A stretch of DNA of 64,000 nucleotides from Sphingomonas sp. C3-2 (GTDB lineage: Bacteria; Pseudomonadota; Alphaproteobacteria; Sphingomonadales; Sphingomonadaceae): contig NZ_CP130322.1 of NCBI RefSeq assembly GCF_033025475.1, forward strand, positions 744,001 to 808,000. The letters run 5' to 3'. The notes under the pieces are model-generated. The model made no database searches, was not told the DNA's origin, and was given only the letters and a program-made list of their open reading frames with translations. Shown one piece after another: positions 7,231 to 16,683 of this stretch (its first letter is position 1; each line of letters starts with the position of its first letter). A program made the translations under genes and the position numbers.

Positions 7231-8256
7231 ATGAATACCGACGAAAAGCGCTGCCCAAGCTGCGCTGAAACCATCAAGGCGGCCGCGTTGATCTGCCGCC
7301 ACTGCCAACATCCCTTCGATGCCACCGAAGTCGCGGCGCTTGCCGCCGAAGCGGAACAGGCACGAGCAGCGCACACTGCGTTGCTCAAGAAACGGCTGCT
7401 CATCGCCGCGGCGATTGCCGCTGTCGCCGTTCCCGGCGGGATCTATCTGGGCAAGTCGCTCTTCCCCGCCCCCACTCCGAGCATTGCGCAAGCTGGCCAG
7501 TGCGCCGCCAGCGACATTGCCGTCAGCCTCGCACCCGGCATGACCACCGGCGTGGTGGAGCTCAGCGCAGGGCACGGCAATCAAATCGTCAAAGCTGCAA
7601 TGCCCGTTCTCTGTGTCGAGACGTCCGCGCTGAACCGTATCCATGGCAATGCCACCGGCCGCTTGGAAATGGACATCTCCTTCGACCCGGCGGGAACGAT
7701 CCAAAGCTATCGCCGCTTCACCGATTTTTATAACCCACAAAAACCGGTTCCGGCGCCAGCCATGATGCGCTTTGGCACACTGCGCTGGGATCCCCAGTCG
7801 AAGCAGGACGCGTTGTCGGTAACCTGGCTGAGCAAGCAGGAACTGACCGCGCGTTACGGAATTGCAGACGCCCTCCCCGCCGCACAGCCCTTCACCGTCA
7901 CCGACATGCCCGAGCAGGGCGAAAACGATGAGCCTGGCGAAGAGCGGTCCGCGGAATATCAGCAGTGCATGGACGAGAGCGAAGGCGTGACCGTCACGAT
8001 GATGGACTGTATTGCGATCGATCTCGGCCCCAAGGACGACCTTCTCAACACGCGCTACAAAGCGGTCATCGCGGCTTTGCCCGATGCTAAGGCCGAACAA
8101 CTGCGCGCGCTCCAGCGCGATTGGATCCGGCAACGGGACCGGCTTTGCGACGAAAAGCTCGAAGAACCGGGCGGCACGCTGGGCCAGGTCATTCGCCGCG
8201 AATGCCTGCTCACCGAGACCAACAAGCGCATCGCGTTTCTGAACCGCTACCGCTGA
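7231..8256 (+). CDS. Membrane protein: zinc ribbon, TM helix, LprI-like domain
   Basis: A 341-residue three-part protein. The N-terminus has a CxxC...CxxC zinc ribbon (CPSCAETIK, then CRHCQHPF, about residues 8-31). A single membrane helix follows (LLIAAAIAAVAVPGGIYLG, about 62-80). The last 100 residues resemble LprI/DUF1311 (YQQCMDES, LQRDWIRQRDRLCDE, CLLTETNKRIAFLNRYR). LprI-type domains inhibit lysozyme in some bacteria, and the C-terminal domain would be periplasmic. GGGGGA upstream of ATG 7231 favours it over 7219. It shares the LprI domain with the gene at 9378, two genes on. Confidence 0.7.
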   Translation: MNTDEKRCPSCAETIKAAALICRHCQHPFDATEVAALAAEAEQARAAHTALLKKRLLIAAAIAAVAVPGGIYLGKSLFPAPTPSIAQAGQCAASDIAVSLAPGMTTGVVELSAGHGNQIVKAAMPVLCVETSALNRIHGNATGRLEMDISFDPAGTIQSYRRFTDFYNPQKPVPAPAMMRFGTLRWDPQSKQDALSVTWLSKQELTARYGIADALPAAQPFTVTDMPEQGENDEPGEERSAEYQQCMDESEGVTVTMMDCIAIDLGPKDDLLNTRYKAVIAALPDAKAEQLRALQRDWIRQRDRLCDEKLEEPGGTLGQVIRRECLLTETNKRIAFLNRYR

Positions 8257-8306
8257 GCGTCAGCGCCCCACTCCATCACCGGGCATTCGCCCCAATGAGG
8301 ATTTCC

Positions 8307-9353
8307 ATGAAAAAGAAATGGCTTTTGGCCGCTGGTGCGGCTTTGACGATCCCGCTTGCCTGGTATTTTGGGTCACCGCACTGGACCGTCTATCAAATGA
8401 CGCGTGCCGCCGAGGCTGGCGATACCGACCGCCTCTCGGCCTATGTCGACTATCCTGTCCTGCGTGAAAATATCAGTCGCGACTTCAAGACGCATCTGGC
8501 CCAGCGCGCCATCAACGAGGACATGTCGGGTTTTGCAGCGCTCGGTGCCACGCTCGTCATGGGGATGACCGAGGGAATCGTCGACACCCTGATTTCACCA
8601 GACACACTTCAAGCGGTCATGCGCAAGGAACCTGGCAGCGAAGCGCCGGCACCTTTCGGGCTTCAGATCGGCGATATGTCCTTGACCCGCGACAGCCTCA
8701 ATCAATTCCGCCTGCGTCAGAGCGATGGTGGAGCGCTAATCTTTTCCCGCCAAGGATTGGGTTGGCGTCTTACCGGCATCCGTCGTTCTGCCGATGGCGC
8801 CGCGCCCGGCAATGCTACGGTCAATGCGGCGCCCAGCGCCCCGCCCGCCACATCGTCCACGGACGCACAGGATCTCTCGGCCATCTTGCGCTTTGCGGAT
8901 CCCGCCAATTGTCGACCGGGCAAAGAGCTTGAGGCAGCATACGAGAAAATCCTCACGGCGGACGGAGAGGTCCACACCCAGCCGGTAACGCTCGCGGCGG
9001 GATGGACGCCCCTCCCGCTCAACACGCGCTATCCGCAGATGCCCGACGATGAGCCCGGAACCCGGCGCGTGGAAACCACATTGCATCTGCCCGCAGGAAC
9101 GATGTGGAACGGGCTTCAACTGAGCGCCTTGGCAGCCTCATATATCGGCATCCCCGATATCGATTCCTCCTATACCCGCGAGCTTCACTTCAAAGGCGAT
9201 GCCGCCACGATCCGCAGCACGCTCAACGGTCTCGGGTTCAATATCGCGCCAGGATCCGCGCCGACCCATATCGAGGATGATGTCTGCGGTGGCAGAATCC
9301 AGCTCAACGACACCGGCAATGGTGCGGTCCTTCAGTGCAGCCTTGGTTGCTGA
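8307..9353 (+). CDS. DUF2939-like membrane-anchored protein
   Basis: A 348-residue protein with an N-terminal signal anchor (KKKWLLAAGAALTIPLAWYF). A DUF2939 pattern follows (WTVYQMTRAAEAGDTDRLSA, YVDYPVLRENI, then FGLQIGDMSLTRDSLNQFRL). The second half, after a Pro/Ala/Ser linker, is a separate Cys-containing periplasmic domain that I do not recognise. AGG six to eight bases before ATG 8307 supports this start. It lies between two LprI-domain genes with short gaps, so the three form a likely envelope operon. Confidence 0.7.
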   Translation: MKKKWLLAAGAALTIPLAWYFGSPHWTVYQMTRAAEAGDTDRLSAYVDYPVLRENISRDFKTHLAQRAINEDMSGFAALGATLVMGMTEGIVDTLISPDTLQAVMRKEPGSEAPAPFGLQIGDMSLTRDSLNQFRLRQSDGGALIFSRQGLGWRLTGIRRSADGAAPGNATVNAAPSAPPATSSTDAQDLSAILRFADPANCRPGKELEAAYEKILTADGEVHTQPVTLAAGWTPLPLNTRYPQMPDDEPGTRRVETTLHLPAGTMWNGLQLSALAASYIGIPDIDSSYTRELHFKGDAATIRSTLNGLGFNIAPGSAPTHIEDDVCGGRIQLNDTGNGAVLQCSLGC

Positions 9354-9377
9354 ACTCTACCCTTGATGAGGTAAACC

Positions 9378-9791
9378 ATGATCAAGACGATGATGATCGC
9401 GCTGCTCTTGAGCGCCCCTTCGCTTACCCTGACGCACGCCGATCCCACGCCCGCAATCACTGCGCGTTATTCTCAGGCCTATGACGATTGCATCCATCAC
9501 GGCGAACGAACCGGCGAAATGGCGATGCCTGGCTATGTCTGCAACGAGCGCGAATATGCGGTGCAGGATGCCCGCCTCAACCAAGCCTATAAGATGGTGA
9601 TGACGCGGCTGACCGAACCACGCAAAGCCGAACTCCGGACGCTTCAACGTCAATGGATCGGGCAGCGGGATATGGTCTGCGCGCGGCGCGAGATCGCGGA
9701 AGGCGATGTCGAGGGCTATGTCGGCGTCAAGCTCGAGTGCCTGATGAACATGACCATCGCACGGACGATCTTTCTCGAACGGTACCGTTGA
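9378..9791 (+). CDS. LprI-like DUF1311 secreted protein
   Basis: A 137-residue protein with an N-terminal signal peptide (MIALLLSAPSLTLTHA) and a DUF1311/LprI domain: YDDCIHHGERTGEM, RLNQAYKMVMTRL, LRTLQRQWIGQRDMVC and ECLMNMTIARTIFLERYR, with paired cysteines. LprI-family proteins include lysozyme inhibitors. Here the role is only inferred. It is the last gene of the 7231-9791 cluster and is followed by a perfect palindrome at 9801-9820. Confidence 0.75.
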   Translation: MIKTMMIALLLSAPSLTLTHADPTPAITARYSQAYDDCIHHGERTGEMAMPGYVCNEREYAVQDARLNQAYKMVMTRLTEPRKAELRTLQRQWIGQRDMVCARREIAEGDVEGYVGVKLECLMNMTIARTIFLERYR

Positions 9792-9800
9792 TCAACGGAC

Positions 9801-9820
9801 GAGGGTGCGATCGCACCCTC
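9801..9820. terminator. Perfect 20-bp palindrome after LprI gene
   Basis: GAGGGTGCGATCGCACCCTC is an exact palindrome ten bases after the stop of the LprI-like gene. The hairpin is strong but has no T-run, so it may be a weak terminator or a protein-binding site. Confidence 0.45.
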
Positions 9821-9958
9821 ATCTCCTTCACACAGGTAATCAGCCTTCGCTTTCGGTGTCCATGGGACTTTCGCGACGGTCGGCTTCGGAGCCGCTTAGC
9901 ATCGATTCCGGACATTAAGCGGGAGCTAATCTACCGTAGGCAGACGCCAACAACGCAG

Positions 9959-10775
9959 TCATCTTCCACGTCCATTTCGATTATCGAAAACACCGACAAA
10001 GCCGTGTCCCGGAGCCTTCACCGAGACACGGTCTCCGATGGAAAGCAGGTTGAGCGTGTTGCTATACCAGCTACCGCCTCCCGCGCAGATGAAGCCATAG
10101 CGGCGGCCTTCATCCCAGCTGCGGGTACTGCCGTGCCCGAAACAGGCATAGAATTCGCCATTCCATGGCTCCCGCTCGCGCGTACCACGCTTGGTCTGCG
10201 TTACAACATTGACCTGCGTTTCCACCGGATCGAGCAACCATGCCCGGCTGAGCAGTTGCTGATCGCCGTGAACGAAAATCTGGAAGCAGAGGACGTTGAT
10301 CGGGATGCCGCGCTGATTGAGGTATTCGACAATGCGTTCGCTGCTGTCATCGAGGTGCGTGGCAACGATGACAATCTCGTGGTCTTGGTTCGTCGAGCGG
10401 TTGGCCGAAGTACGCCTGGAAATCAGCAGCCAAGTTACGGCTCGGCGCGAAACGGGCGTAGATCGCGGCTATCTCGTCCGCTTCCAGCCCTTCCACCCAG
10501 CAGGCATAATCAATGGCTTGCGCAACCACCTCGCGGGGCGTGCGGTCGCGCTTCAGTTCGATCAGCACGAGCGCGCCGTCCGGGGCAATGGCGAGCAGAT
10601 CGATGATCCCGCCGTTACCTGTCCGCCCCTGCCGTCCGATCAACATCCATTCGTCCGAAAGGATACGCGACGCAGCGACGATCATGTCTTCCAGCGCGCG
10701 CTCGCTGGACAAGCGCGCTTCGGCGAGCGGCTAGGGTCTGTCGCTGACCGTCCAAATGGCATTGCGGATGGGCAT
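9959..10775 (-). pseudogene. NucS/DUF91-like PD-(D/E)XK nuclease, disrupted
   Basis: The gene begins at ATG 10775 (MPIRNAIWTVSDRP) but hits an in-frame TAG after 14 codons. It resumes at SSERALEDMIV, GGIIDLLAIAPDGALVLIEL and then KRD (Asp...Glu-x-Lys nuclease core). A frameshift near 10390-10410 moves it to another frame: ERIVEYLNQRGIPINVL, LSRAWLLDPVETQVNV, EPWNGEFYACFGHGSTRSW, GGGSWYSNTLNLLS. The ATG overlaps the stop of the HEPN-like gene (TGATG), so it was the fourth gene of the restriction operon. Two independent lesions argue for a pseudogene. A sequencing error cannot be excluded for either one alone. Confidence 0.8.
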
Positions 10776-11521
10776 CAGGCTCCCTCCAGCTCGTCTTCGA
10801 TCTGGGCCAAGGCGGCAACTTCAGCATGTAGCCCTGTCATCACGTCTTGGCCGGGATGGTCTCCCAATGTTGCAACATCAAACGTTGAACAATGGCGAAG
10901 ATCGGCCATCGACATGTAAGCCTTGTGAATGAAGTTGGCGGAAAGCTCCTCGGCAAAGGTGCCATATTGAAGTTCTTCGGCCTGAGCGCTTTCAGTCAGG
11001 AAGCGCCGATAGAGTTCGGAGATGACGGGCTGCATATGGTCCTCGATGTTGCGGACCTCGCGCATCATGTCGGCAATTTCATCATCGATCGCTTGCTGGT
11101 CGTTGAAAAACACCGTGCCGGTCGGGTGAGCGATCTTATTGCGGCGCTTCACGAATTTGGCAAACTCGCCGACCTGCTCGTTATTGCAGCCGATCAGCTT
11201 CAGGAACCGGAAGATCTGCGATTCCTTCAGCTTTTCATAGAACTTGAAGGGGCTGTCGCACTCTGTGATCTTGCCCTCGTCCTCGGCACGAAAGCCAACC
11301 ATGGCCATGTGGAAAGCCTCAGGGCGGGCAAGCCTGATTTGCCAAATCGAGAAGCTGACAAAGCTCATGTAAAGCAGGTGGAATGCCAGACTGGCGAACT
11401 CGTAGCGGCCCTGCTCATAGTTGCTTTGAAATGCCGACCACAGAAATTGTAGGTAGCTCCCTTCGCCCTCAGCTGCCATCGAGTAGGGCAGGTAATCGTT
11501 GAGTTCGAGCGCCTCTTCCAT
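10775..11521 (-). CDS. HEPN-like protein of type I RM operon
   Basis: A 248-residue, mostly helical protein with RRNKIAHPTG near residue 130, an R-x4-H pattern typical of HEPN ribonuclease active sites or of HEPN-fold nucleic-acid-binding proteins. The rest has no family I can name. Its start at 11521 overlaps the hsdMS stop, and its stop overlaps the nuclease pseudogene start, so it is translationally coupled within the operon. It could be an accessory effector triggered when restriction fails, or a structural partner. Both ideas are inference. Confidence 0.55.
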   Translation of the reverse strand: MEEALELNDYLPYSMAAEGEGSYLQFLWSAFQSNYEQGRYEFASLAFHLLYMSFVSFSIWQIRLARPEAFHMAMVGFRAEDEGKITECDSPFKFYEKLKESQIFRFLKLIGCNNEQVGEFAKFVKRRNKIAHPTGTVFFNDQQAIDDEIADMMREVRNIEDHMQPVISELYRRFLTESAQAEELQYGTFAEELSANFIHKAYMSMADLRHCSTFDVATLGDHPGQDVMTGLHAEVAALAQIEDELEGA

Positions 11522-14034
11522 CAGGCAATGCCCTCCTCAGCCCCGCCCCAGACCCGGGCGATGGCGGCTTCTATCTTCTTTTCGAACCGGGCAATCAGTT
11601 CGCGGTTGGCATCGACAAGCCCCTGCTCGTCCTTAAGTTCAGCCACGATCGCTTGCTGGGTTTCGAGCGATGGAAGTGGCACTTGGTGGTCTTTAAGAAG
11701 GCTAAAATGCCTTCGGTAGCCATCCGTCGGCAGCGGGTACGCTTGAAGATAATAGGCGAGGTAGGCTGCGCTCAAATCGCCGACTGGTTTCAGTATTTTG
11801 ATGCCGTCTGCGCCCTGCACAAACGGTTGATCGACGAACTTGATGACACAAGTATGATCACCGAACACCACTAATCCATCGGCAGGTTCGATCACCGCAT
11901 CGGCACTGTCAGTCCAACCCGCAATGAACTCCTGCGACTGGTCTATGATCGGAAACTGGCCGGATTCGCGATACTCGCTGGTTTGCAGCTTCGCAGGCGG
12001 CGTGACCGTTGTTACGATTTCCTTGATAGCGCTAACTGGCCAGGCGGAATCGATGGGGATGTGGGGGCGGTAGTTTTCGAGGACGGTTCGGGCGCCGTCG
12101 ATGACCTTCTGATAGCCCTCAATCTCCGCCACAATTTCGCGCTGCATCTCAAGCGGCGGAAGGGGTATCTCGAAGCGTTCGACGAAATCCCTTGGGACAC
12201 GCTGAAGCCCGCCTGTGCCCGTCATATTGGAGATAGCTGGAGTGCGAAAACTCGGGTGCATGACGCAATGATAAACCCATTGAGCAAGAACTTGCTCGCT
12301 AGGACGAAGGACGTAAAACTCGCTGGAGCCGAAGCCGACACCATTCGTCAAACCTCGCGCAATCCCGGCTTTCCCGTTCTCAAAGCACGGCGTGACTTTC
12401 GCCAGCAATACATCGCCATTAGCAAAATAGGTGTAGCTCGCGCCCACTTCACCAAGTGGCTTCATTTCGCCGGGGACGAAGTTGATCCGGTGCTCATTAA
12501 GAACGGCCATGGGGACGAATGAGACCATTGTCTCAAGGGGAAGGCCGCCAATTTGCGATTTGCGCGGGTTGATGACGCAGACATCGCCGATCGGAACCCG
12601 TGGAACTGCAAATTCAGCCCGTGTTGCTTCCCGATACCGTTCCCCGCTCAGATTGTATTGACCGTCCTCACCGATCCGCGCCCTCTTGACTGCAAATCCC
12701 AGTGACGATTCCAGCGCCACCTCGTCCCCTCCGCGCACGGCATCCAGCCAAGAGCCCAGCCCGGCTTTTACCTGTGGCAATTGGCTACCCTTCACCGCGC
12801 GGCGCTGCGCGCCGAGGCCAAAGCCGTCATTCTCGATCTTGAAGAAGGCAATGCTGTCGCTTGCCTTGGCCACGGCGCGGTCGAGGATCAGGATCGAGGT
12901 CTTTACGCCCGAATAAGGATTGAAAACACCGGCGGGTAGCGAGATGACGGCGGCCAGATATTTTTCCACCAGCATCCTGCGCAGGTCGCAATATGCGCTC
13001 TGGTTCTGGAAGATGATGCCCTCGGGTACGACGATCGCGGCGCGGCCTTTGGGGTTCAGATGCTCAGCGATATAATCAACGAAAAGCACTTCGCTGCGCT
13101 TTGACGGCACGCCGAACCGGTTGTGCGGCTTGATCCCGCCCTTCGGCGACATGAAAGGAGGATTGGCGAGGATTACGTCAGCTGTTTCGCTCCATTTGCC
13201 TTCGCTGCTTAGCGTGTCGTATTCTTCCACCTTGGGATCGGCAAAGCCGTGGAGATAGAGGTTGACGAGTGACAGCCGCACCATGTCAGGCGATATGTCA
13301 TAGCCCTTGATGTTGCTGGCCAGCCGTTGCCGGTCTTCAGTCGTCAACAAGTCTCCGGAATAGCGTAATGGGCTGTCTAGCGTCGCTTCCGCCACGTCCA
13401 CTTCCACGCCCGTGCCATTGCCGCTCGCATCGGTCGAATTGGCTTTCAGGATATGCTTGTAGCTGGAAATCAGGAACCCAGCGGTGCCGCAGGCAGGGTC
13501 AAGGATCACCTCGTCTTTTGTCGGATCGATGATCTCCACCATGAAATCGATGATGTGGCGCGGGGTGCGGAACTGTCCCGCATCGCCCTGACTGCCCAGT
13601 ACCGACAGTAGATATTCGAACGCGTCACCCAGCCGTTCGCTGTGGTCATATGTGAAGGCGTTAATCTCGCGCAGAAAACTGCGCAGCGTTTCTGGATCGC
13701 GGTAAGGCAGATAGGCGTTGCGGAATATTGAGCGGAACAGCTCTGGGATGCCCGGATTCTCGACCATCTTGGTCAAGGCCTCGGTGTAGATATTGAGCAT
13801 TTCCTGCCCGCCGACGCCGGGCGCAACGAGCTTGGCCCAGGCATACCGCTCGAATTCCCCCGCGAAGAAAGTGCGCGCGCCGCCCATTTCCTCGGATTCG
13901 AGGTCCATGTCGTCCATGAACTTGTAGATCAGGGCGATAGTGATCTGCTCGACCTGACTCTTAGGGTCGGGCACCTTGCCGACCAGAATGTCACGGCAGG
14001 TGTTAATGCGGCGTTTGGTATCACTGTCTAGCAT
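11521..14034 (-). CDS. Fused type I RM modification-specificity subunit (HsdM-HsdS)
   Basis: An 837-residue fusion. Residues 1 to about 460 are an N6-adenine methyltransferase, with the SAM motif DPACGTAGFL (about 179-188) and catalytic NPPF (about 290). Residues about 470-830 are a specificity subunit with two target-recognition halves, each followed by a coiled-coil-like helix (PLPPLEMQREIVAEIEGYQK and PLPSLETQQAIVAELKDEQG). In most type I systems these are separate proteins. It follows hsdR by nine bases and overlaps the HEPN-like gene. It methylates host DNA at a bipartite site set by the two halves. Confidence 0.9.
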   Translation of the reverse strand: MLDSDTKRRINTCRDILVGKVPDPKSQVEQITIALIYKFMDDMDLESEEMGGARTFFAGEFERYAWAKLVAPGVGGQEMLNIYTEALTKMVENPGIPELFRSIFRNAYLPYRDPETLRSFLREINAFTYDHSERLGDAFEYLLSVLGSQGDAGQFRTPRHIIDFMVEIIDPTKDEVILDPACGTAGFLISSYKHILKANSTDASGNGTGVEVDVAEATLDSPLRYSGDLLTTEDRQRLASNIKGYDISPDMVRLSLVNLYLHGFADPKVEEYDTLSSEGKWSETADVILANPPFMSPKGGIKPHNRFGVPSKRSEVLFVDYIAEHLNPKGRAAIVVPEGIIFQNQSAYCDLRRMLVEKYLAAVISLPAGVFNPYSGVKTSILILDRAVAKASDSIAFFKIENDGFGLGAQRRAVKGSQLPQVKAGLGSWLDAVRGGDEVALESSLGFAVKRARIGEDGQYNLSGERYREATRAEFAVPRVPIGDVCVINPRKSQIGGLPLETMVSFVPMAVLNEHRINFVPGEMKPLGEVGASYTYFANGDVLLAKVTPCFENGKAGIARGLTNGVGFGSSEFYVLRPSEQVLAQWVYHCVMHPSFRTPAISNMTGTGGLQRVPRDFVERFEIPLPPLEMQREIVAEIEGYQKVIDGARTVLENYRPHIPIDSAWPVSAIKEIVTTVTPPAKLQTSEYRESGQFPIIDQSQEFIAGWTDSADAVIEPADGLVVFGDHTCVIKFVDQPFVQGADGIKILKPVGDLSAAYLAYYLQAYPLPTDGYRRHFSLLKDHQVPLPSLETQQAIVAELKDEQGLVDANRELIARFEKKIEAAIARVWGGAEEGIA

Positions 14035-14043
14035 GGGGCGCTC

Positions 14044-16683
14044 TTAGGGGAGGAAGCGGTTAAGGGACACATAGTCCTTGATATATTCCGGTATGCGCTT
14101 GCGCCATTCTGGCGGCACTTCCTTCAGGTCTTTCATTCCAAAGATCGGATTGACGTTGAGTTGGGTAAAGTGACCTTCGTCGATGGTTTTACGGACGCCC
14201 GCATCCTTGATGTAGGCATCAAAAAAATACCGCATCTGAGCGATCCGGTCGGCCTCTTCGGGCTTCTGGTCGAGCAGGAACTTCTGGAACTCGTCGTCGA
14301 TCAGCTCGTCCTTCGATTTGAAGCGCGGGATGTGGCCGAACGCCTTTTCGATGATTTCGCGCACTGTCAGGCGGCGATCCAGCCCGGCAGCACGGCGCAA
14401 CTTGTCGAGCGTGAAGAACTCGTCGGGCTTGTCGAACAGATGATCCATGACCCGGCGGACAGCAGCTTCCCAGTTTTGCTGCTCGACTATGGCGGCAAGC
14501 GCCGGATCGGCGCGGGCCATGTCCTCGAACTTCTGGAACAGCTCGCGGTCCACCCGCATGCCCTCTAGGCCGATTTGCTGCTCGTTTTGGCTGGTGATGC
14601 TATCAGGCTGGAATGTTTCGAAGCCCTTGAATGTGCGGCGTGACGATTCAACCGTTGATGTGAACGGCTGGGCACCGGGTTTGGGCAGCTTCAGCTCTTC
14701 ATTATAGTCAAACTTTTCTTCGAAGAATTCGCAGTTGGCGAAGAAGTCGAACAGCCGGAATTCGGTCTTCTCCAGCGAGGCGATTTCAGCCTTGCGGGCG
14801 GGATCGCGCATCTCCTCAGCGAAGCGATGCTTGCGGGTACCGCGACCTTTCATCTGCACGAAGTCCGAAGGGCTGAAGATCGGCCGCATCATTGCTAGGT
14901 TCAGAATGTCCGGGCAATCGTAGCCGGTAGTCATCATGCCAACGGTTACGCAAACGCGGGCCTTGCTCGTGGCATAGCTTTCATCGAAAGTACTACGTCC
15001 GCCAAGGTTGTTGTTCGCGAACTGGACCGTCATGGTCTGGGCAGTCGGGACCTCGCTGGTTACCTGCATAGCGAAGTCGGACTGGTATTTTCCCGGCCAG
15101 ATATCATCGGCCATTTCATTCAGAATTTGCGCAATCTTGGCGGCATGGTTCTGGCTGACGGCGAACACGATGGTCTTGCCGAATTCCCCGGTGACTGGGT
15201 CACGCAGTCCGTGGGTGAGAAGGGTCTCGCACAGAACGTCATTGGTCGCGTCGGCGAAGAACTTCTTCTCGAAGTCCCGACCGGCGAAAGCCTCCTTTAC
15301 CTCGTTACCGTTCTCGTCGGTCGCTTCTACGACGAAGCCTTCGTCGGACAAGAGCTGAGTGGTAATCTCGGTTCTAGCATCAACGACATAGGGGTTGATC
15401 AAGAACTTGTCGCGGACTCCATCGAGCAGCGAATAACGGAAGGTAGGCTCGCTTCCTTCGCATCCGAAAATGCGATAGGTGTCGAGCATCATGCGGCGTT
15501 CCGTATCACGCGGATCACGCGTGGCGGTGCTGCTCCGCGACTGCTTCAGATAGTCCTTTGGCGTGGCCGTGAGTCCGAGCTTGTAACCTACAAAATACTC
15601 GAAAACCGCGCGCGCGTTTCCGCCTATGGATCGATGGGCTTCGTCCGAAATCACAAAATCGAAATCTGTCGGCGCGAAAAAGCGCCGGAACTTGTCATTG
15701 AACAACAGCGATTGAACGGTTGTAACGACAATGTCCGCTTTTCGCCAATCGTCGCGCTGCTCCTTATAGATTACGCTGGTGAAATCATTCTTCAGAAGGG
15801 CCTTGAAGGCCTTGTCGGCCTGAACTTCCAGCTCGATCCGGTCGACGAGAAAGAGAACCCGCCGTGCATTGCCAGTCTTGAGAAACAGCTTGATGATCGC
15901 GGCAGAGGTCAACGTTTTGCCGGTACCGGTCGCCATCTCGAACAAGAAGCGCACGGCGCCGCTCTTGGCCGCGCGCTGCACAGCCTGAACTGCCTTCCTC
16001 TGGTACTCACGCAGAAGACGCAGCTTGGTTTTTTCGATGAATGAAGGGCGTTCAGTTTCATTTTTCCAGCCCGCTTCGTTGGCATAACCGGGCATCTGCG
16101 TCAGCGCTATGTAGTCGCGACCGACGATCTCGCTCGCTAGGCGCTCGGCATCAGGCTGGAAGGCGTGATGATCCTTTATCGCGCCTGGGCCAGGAAACTT
16201 TGTGATGACGCTCGGATTGCCCTGCTTGAGGTCCCATAGGTAGTGAATGTTGCCATTGGACAGGATCACGAAGCGTGCGTTCTGCTCGCGTGCATAACGC
16301 CTCGCTTGCTCTTTCGCTGCCAGTGGGTTTTTCCCCTCGGACTTGGCTTCGAGAACGATCAGAGGGCGACCATCAGTGTCGAGCAGGAGGAAGTCGATGA
16401 AACCGTTCTTGGTTGTCTCAAAATCCTGTCCGAGCGCATTGATCTGGACCTCTGTAATCTTGGTGTTGGGTTCCAATACGATATTTGCAGGACCCGCATC
16501 GCAGTCGAAGAAGCGCCATCCAGCCTCCTCAAGAAGCCGATTAATCTTGATCCTAGCAGTCGCCTCTTTCGCCCCCACAGATCCCTCACGCAAAATAGCC
16601 AGCCGTCTCCTACGCTGGGCTCTCTTTTGCGGCAAGCGATCAAATTCCTCTCTAAAGGCCGTTGTTTTTTCGAGACAATGCAC
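14044..16683 (-). CDS. hsdR: Type I restriction enzyme R subunit
   Basis: An 879-residue motor-nuclease. An N-terminal PD-(D/E)XK nuclease (GFIDFLLLDTD, then IVLEAKSEGK, about 95-118) is followed by a superfamily 2 helicase with Walker A (MATGTGKT, about 250), DEAH (ISDEAHRS) and C-terminal motifs (MKGRGTRKHRF), then an EcoEI-type R C-terminal domain. It translocates and cuts unmethylated foreign DNA together with the fused HsdM-HsdS. The annotated start is GTG 16683. A GTG at 16578 has a better ribosome site (AGGGA), so the protein may be 35 residues shorter. Confidence 0.9.
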   Translation of the reverse strand: MHCLEKTTAFREEFDRLPQKRAQRRRRLAILREGSVGAKEATARIKINRLLEEAGWRFFDCDAGPANIVLEPNTKITEVQINALGQDFETTKNGFIDFLLLDTDGRPLIVLEAKSEGKNPLAAKEQARRYAREQNARFVILSNGNIHYLWDLKQGNPSVITKFPGPGAIKDHHAFQPDAERLASEIVGRDYIALTQMPGYANEAGWKNETERPSFIEKTKLRLLREYQRKAVQAVQRAAKSGAVRFLFEMATGTGKTLTSAAIIKLFLKTGNARRVLFLVDRIELEVQADKAFKALLKNDFTSVIYKEQRDDWRKADIVVTTVQSLLFNDKFRRFFAPTDFDFVISDEAHRSIGGNARAVFEYFVGYKLGLTATPKDYLKQSRSSTATRDPRDTERRMMLDTYRIFGCEGSEPTFRYSLLDGVRDKFLINPYVVDARTEITTQLLSDEGFVVEATDENGNEVKEAFAGRDFEKKFFADATNDVLCETLLTHGLRDPVTGEFGKTIVFAVSQNHAAKIAQILNEMADDIWPGKYQSDFAMQVTSEVPTAQTMTVQFANNNLGGRSTFDESYATSKARVCVTVGMMTTGYDCPDILNLAMMRPIFSPSDFVQMKGRGTRKHRFAEEMRDPARKAEIASLEKTEFRLFDFFANCEFFEEKFDYNEELKLPKPGAQPFTSTVESSRRTFKGFETFQPDSITSQNEQQIGLEGMRVDRELFQKFEDMARADPALAAIVEQQNWEAAVRRVMDHLFDKPDEFFTLDKLRRAAGLDRRLTVREIIEKAFGHIPRFKSKDELIDDEFQKFLLDQKPEEADRIAQMRYFFDAYIKDAGVRKTIDEGHFTQLNVNPIFGMKDLKEVPPEWRKRIPEYIKDYVSLNRFLP

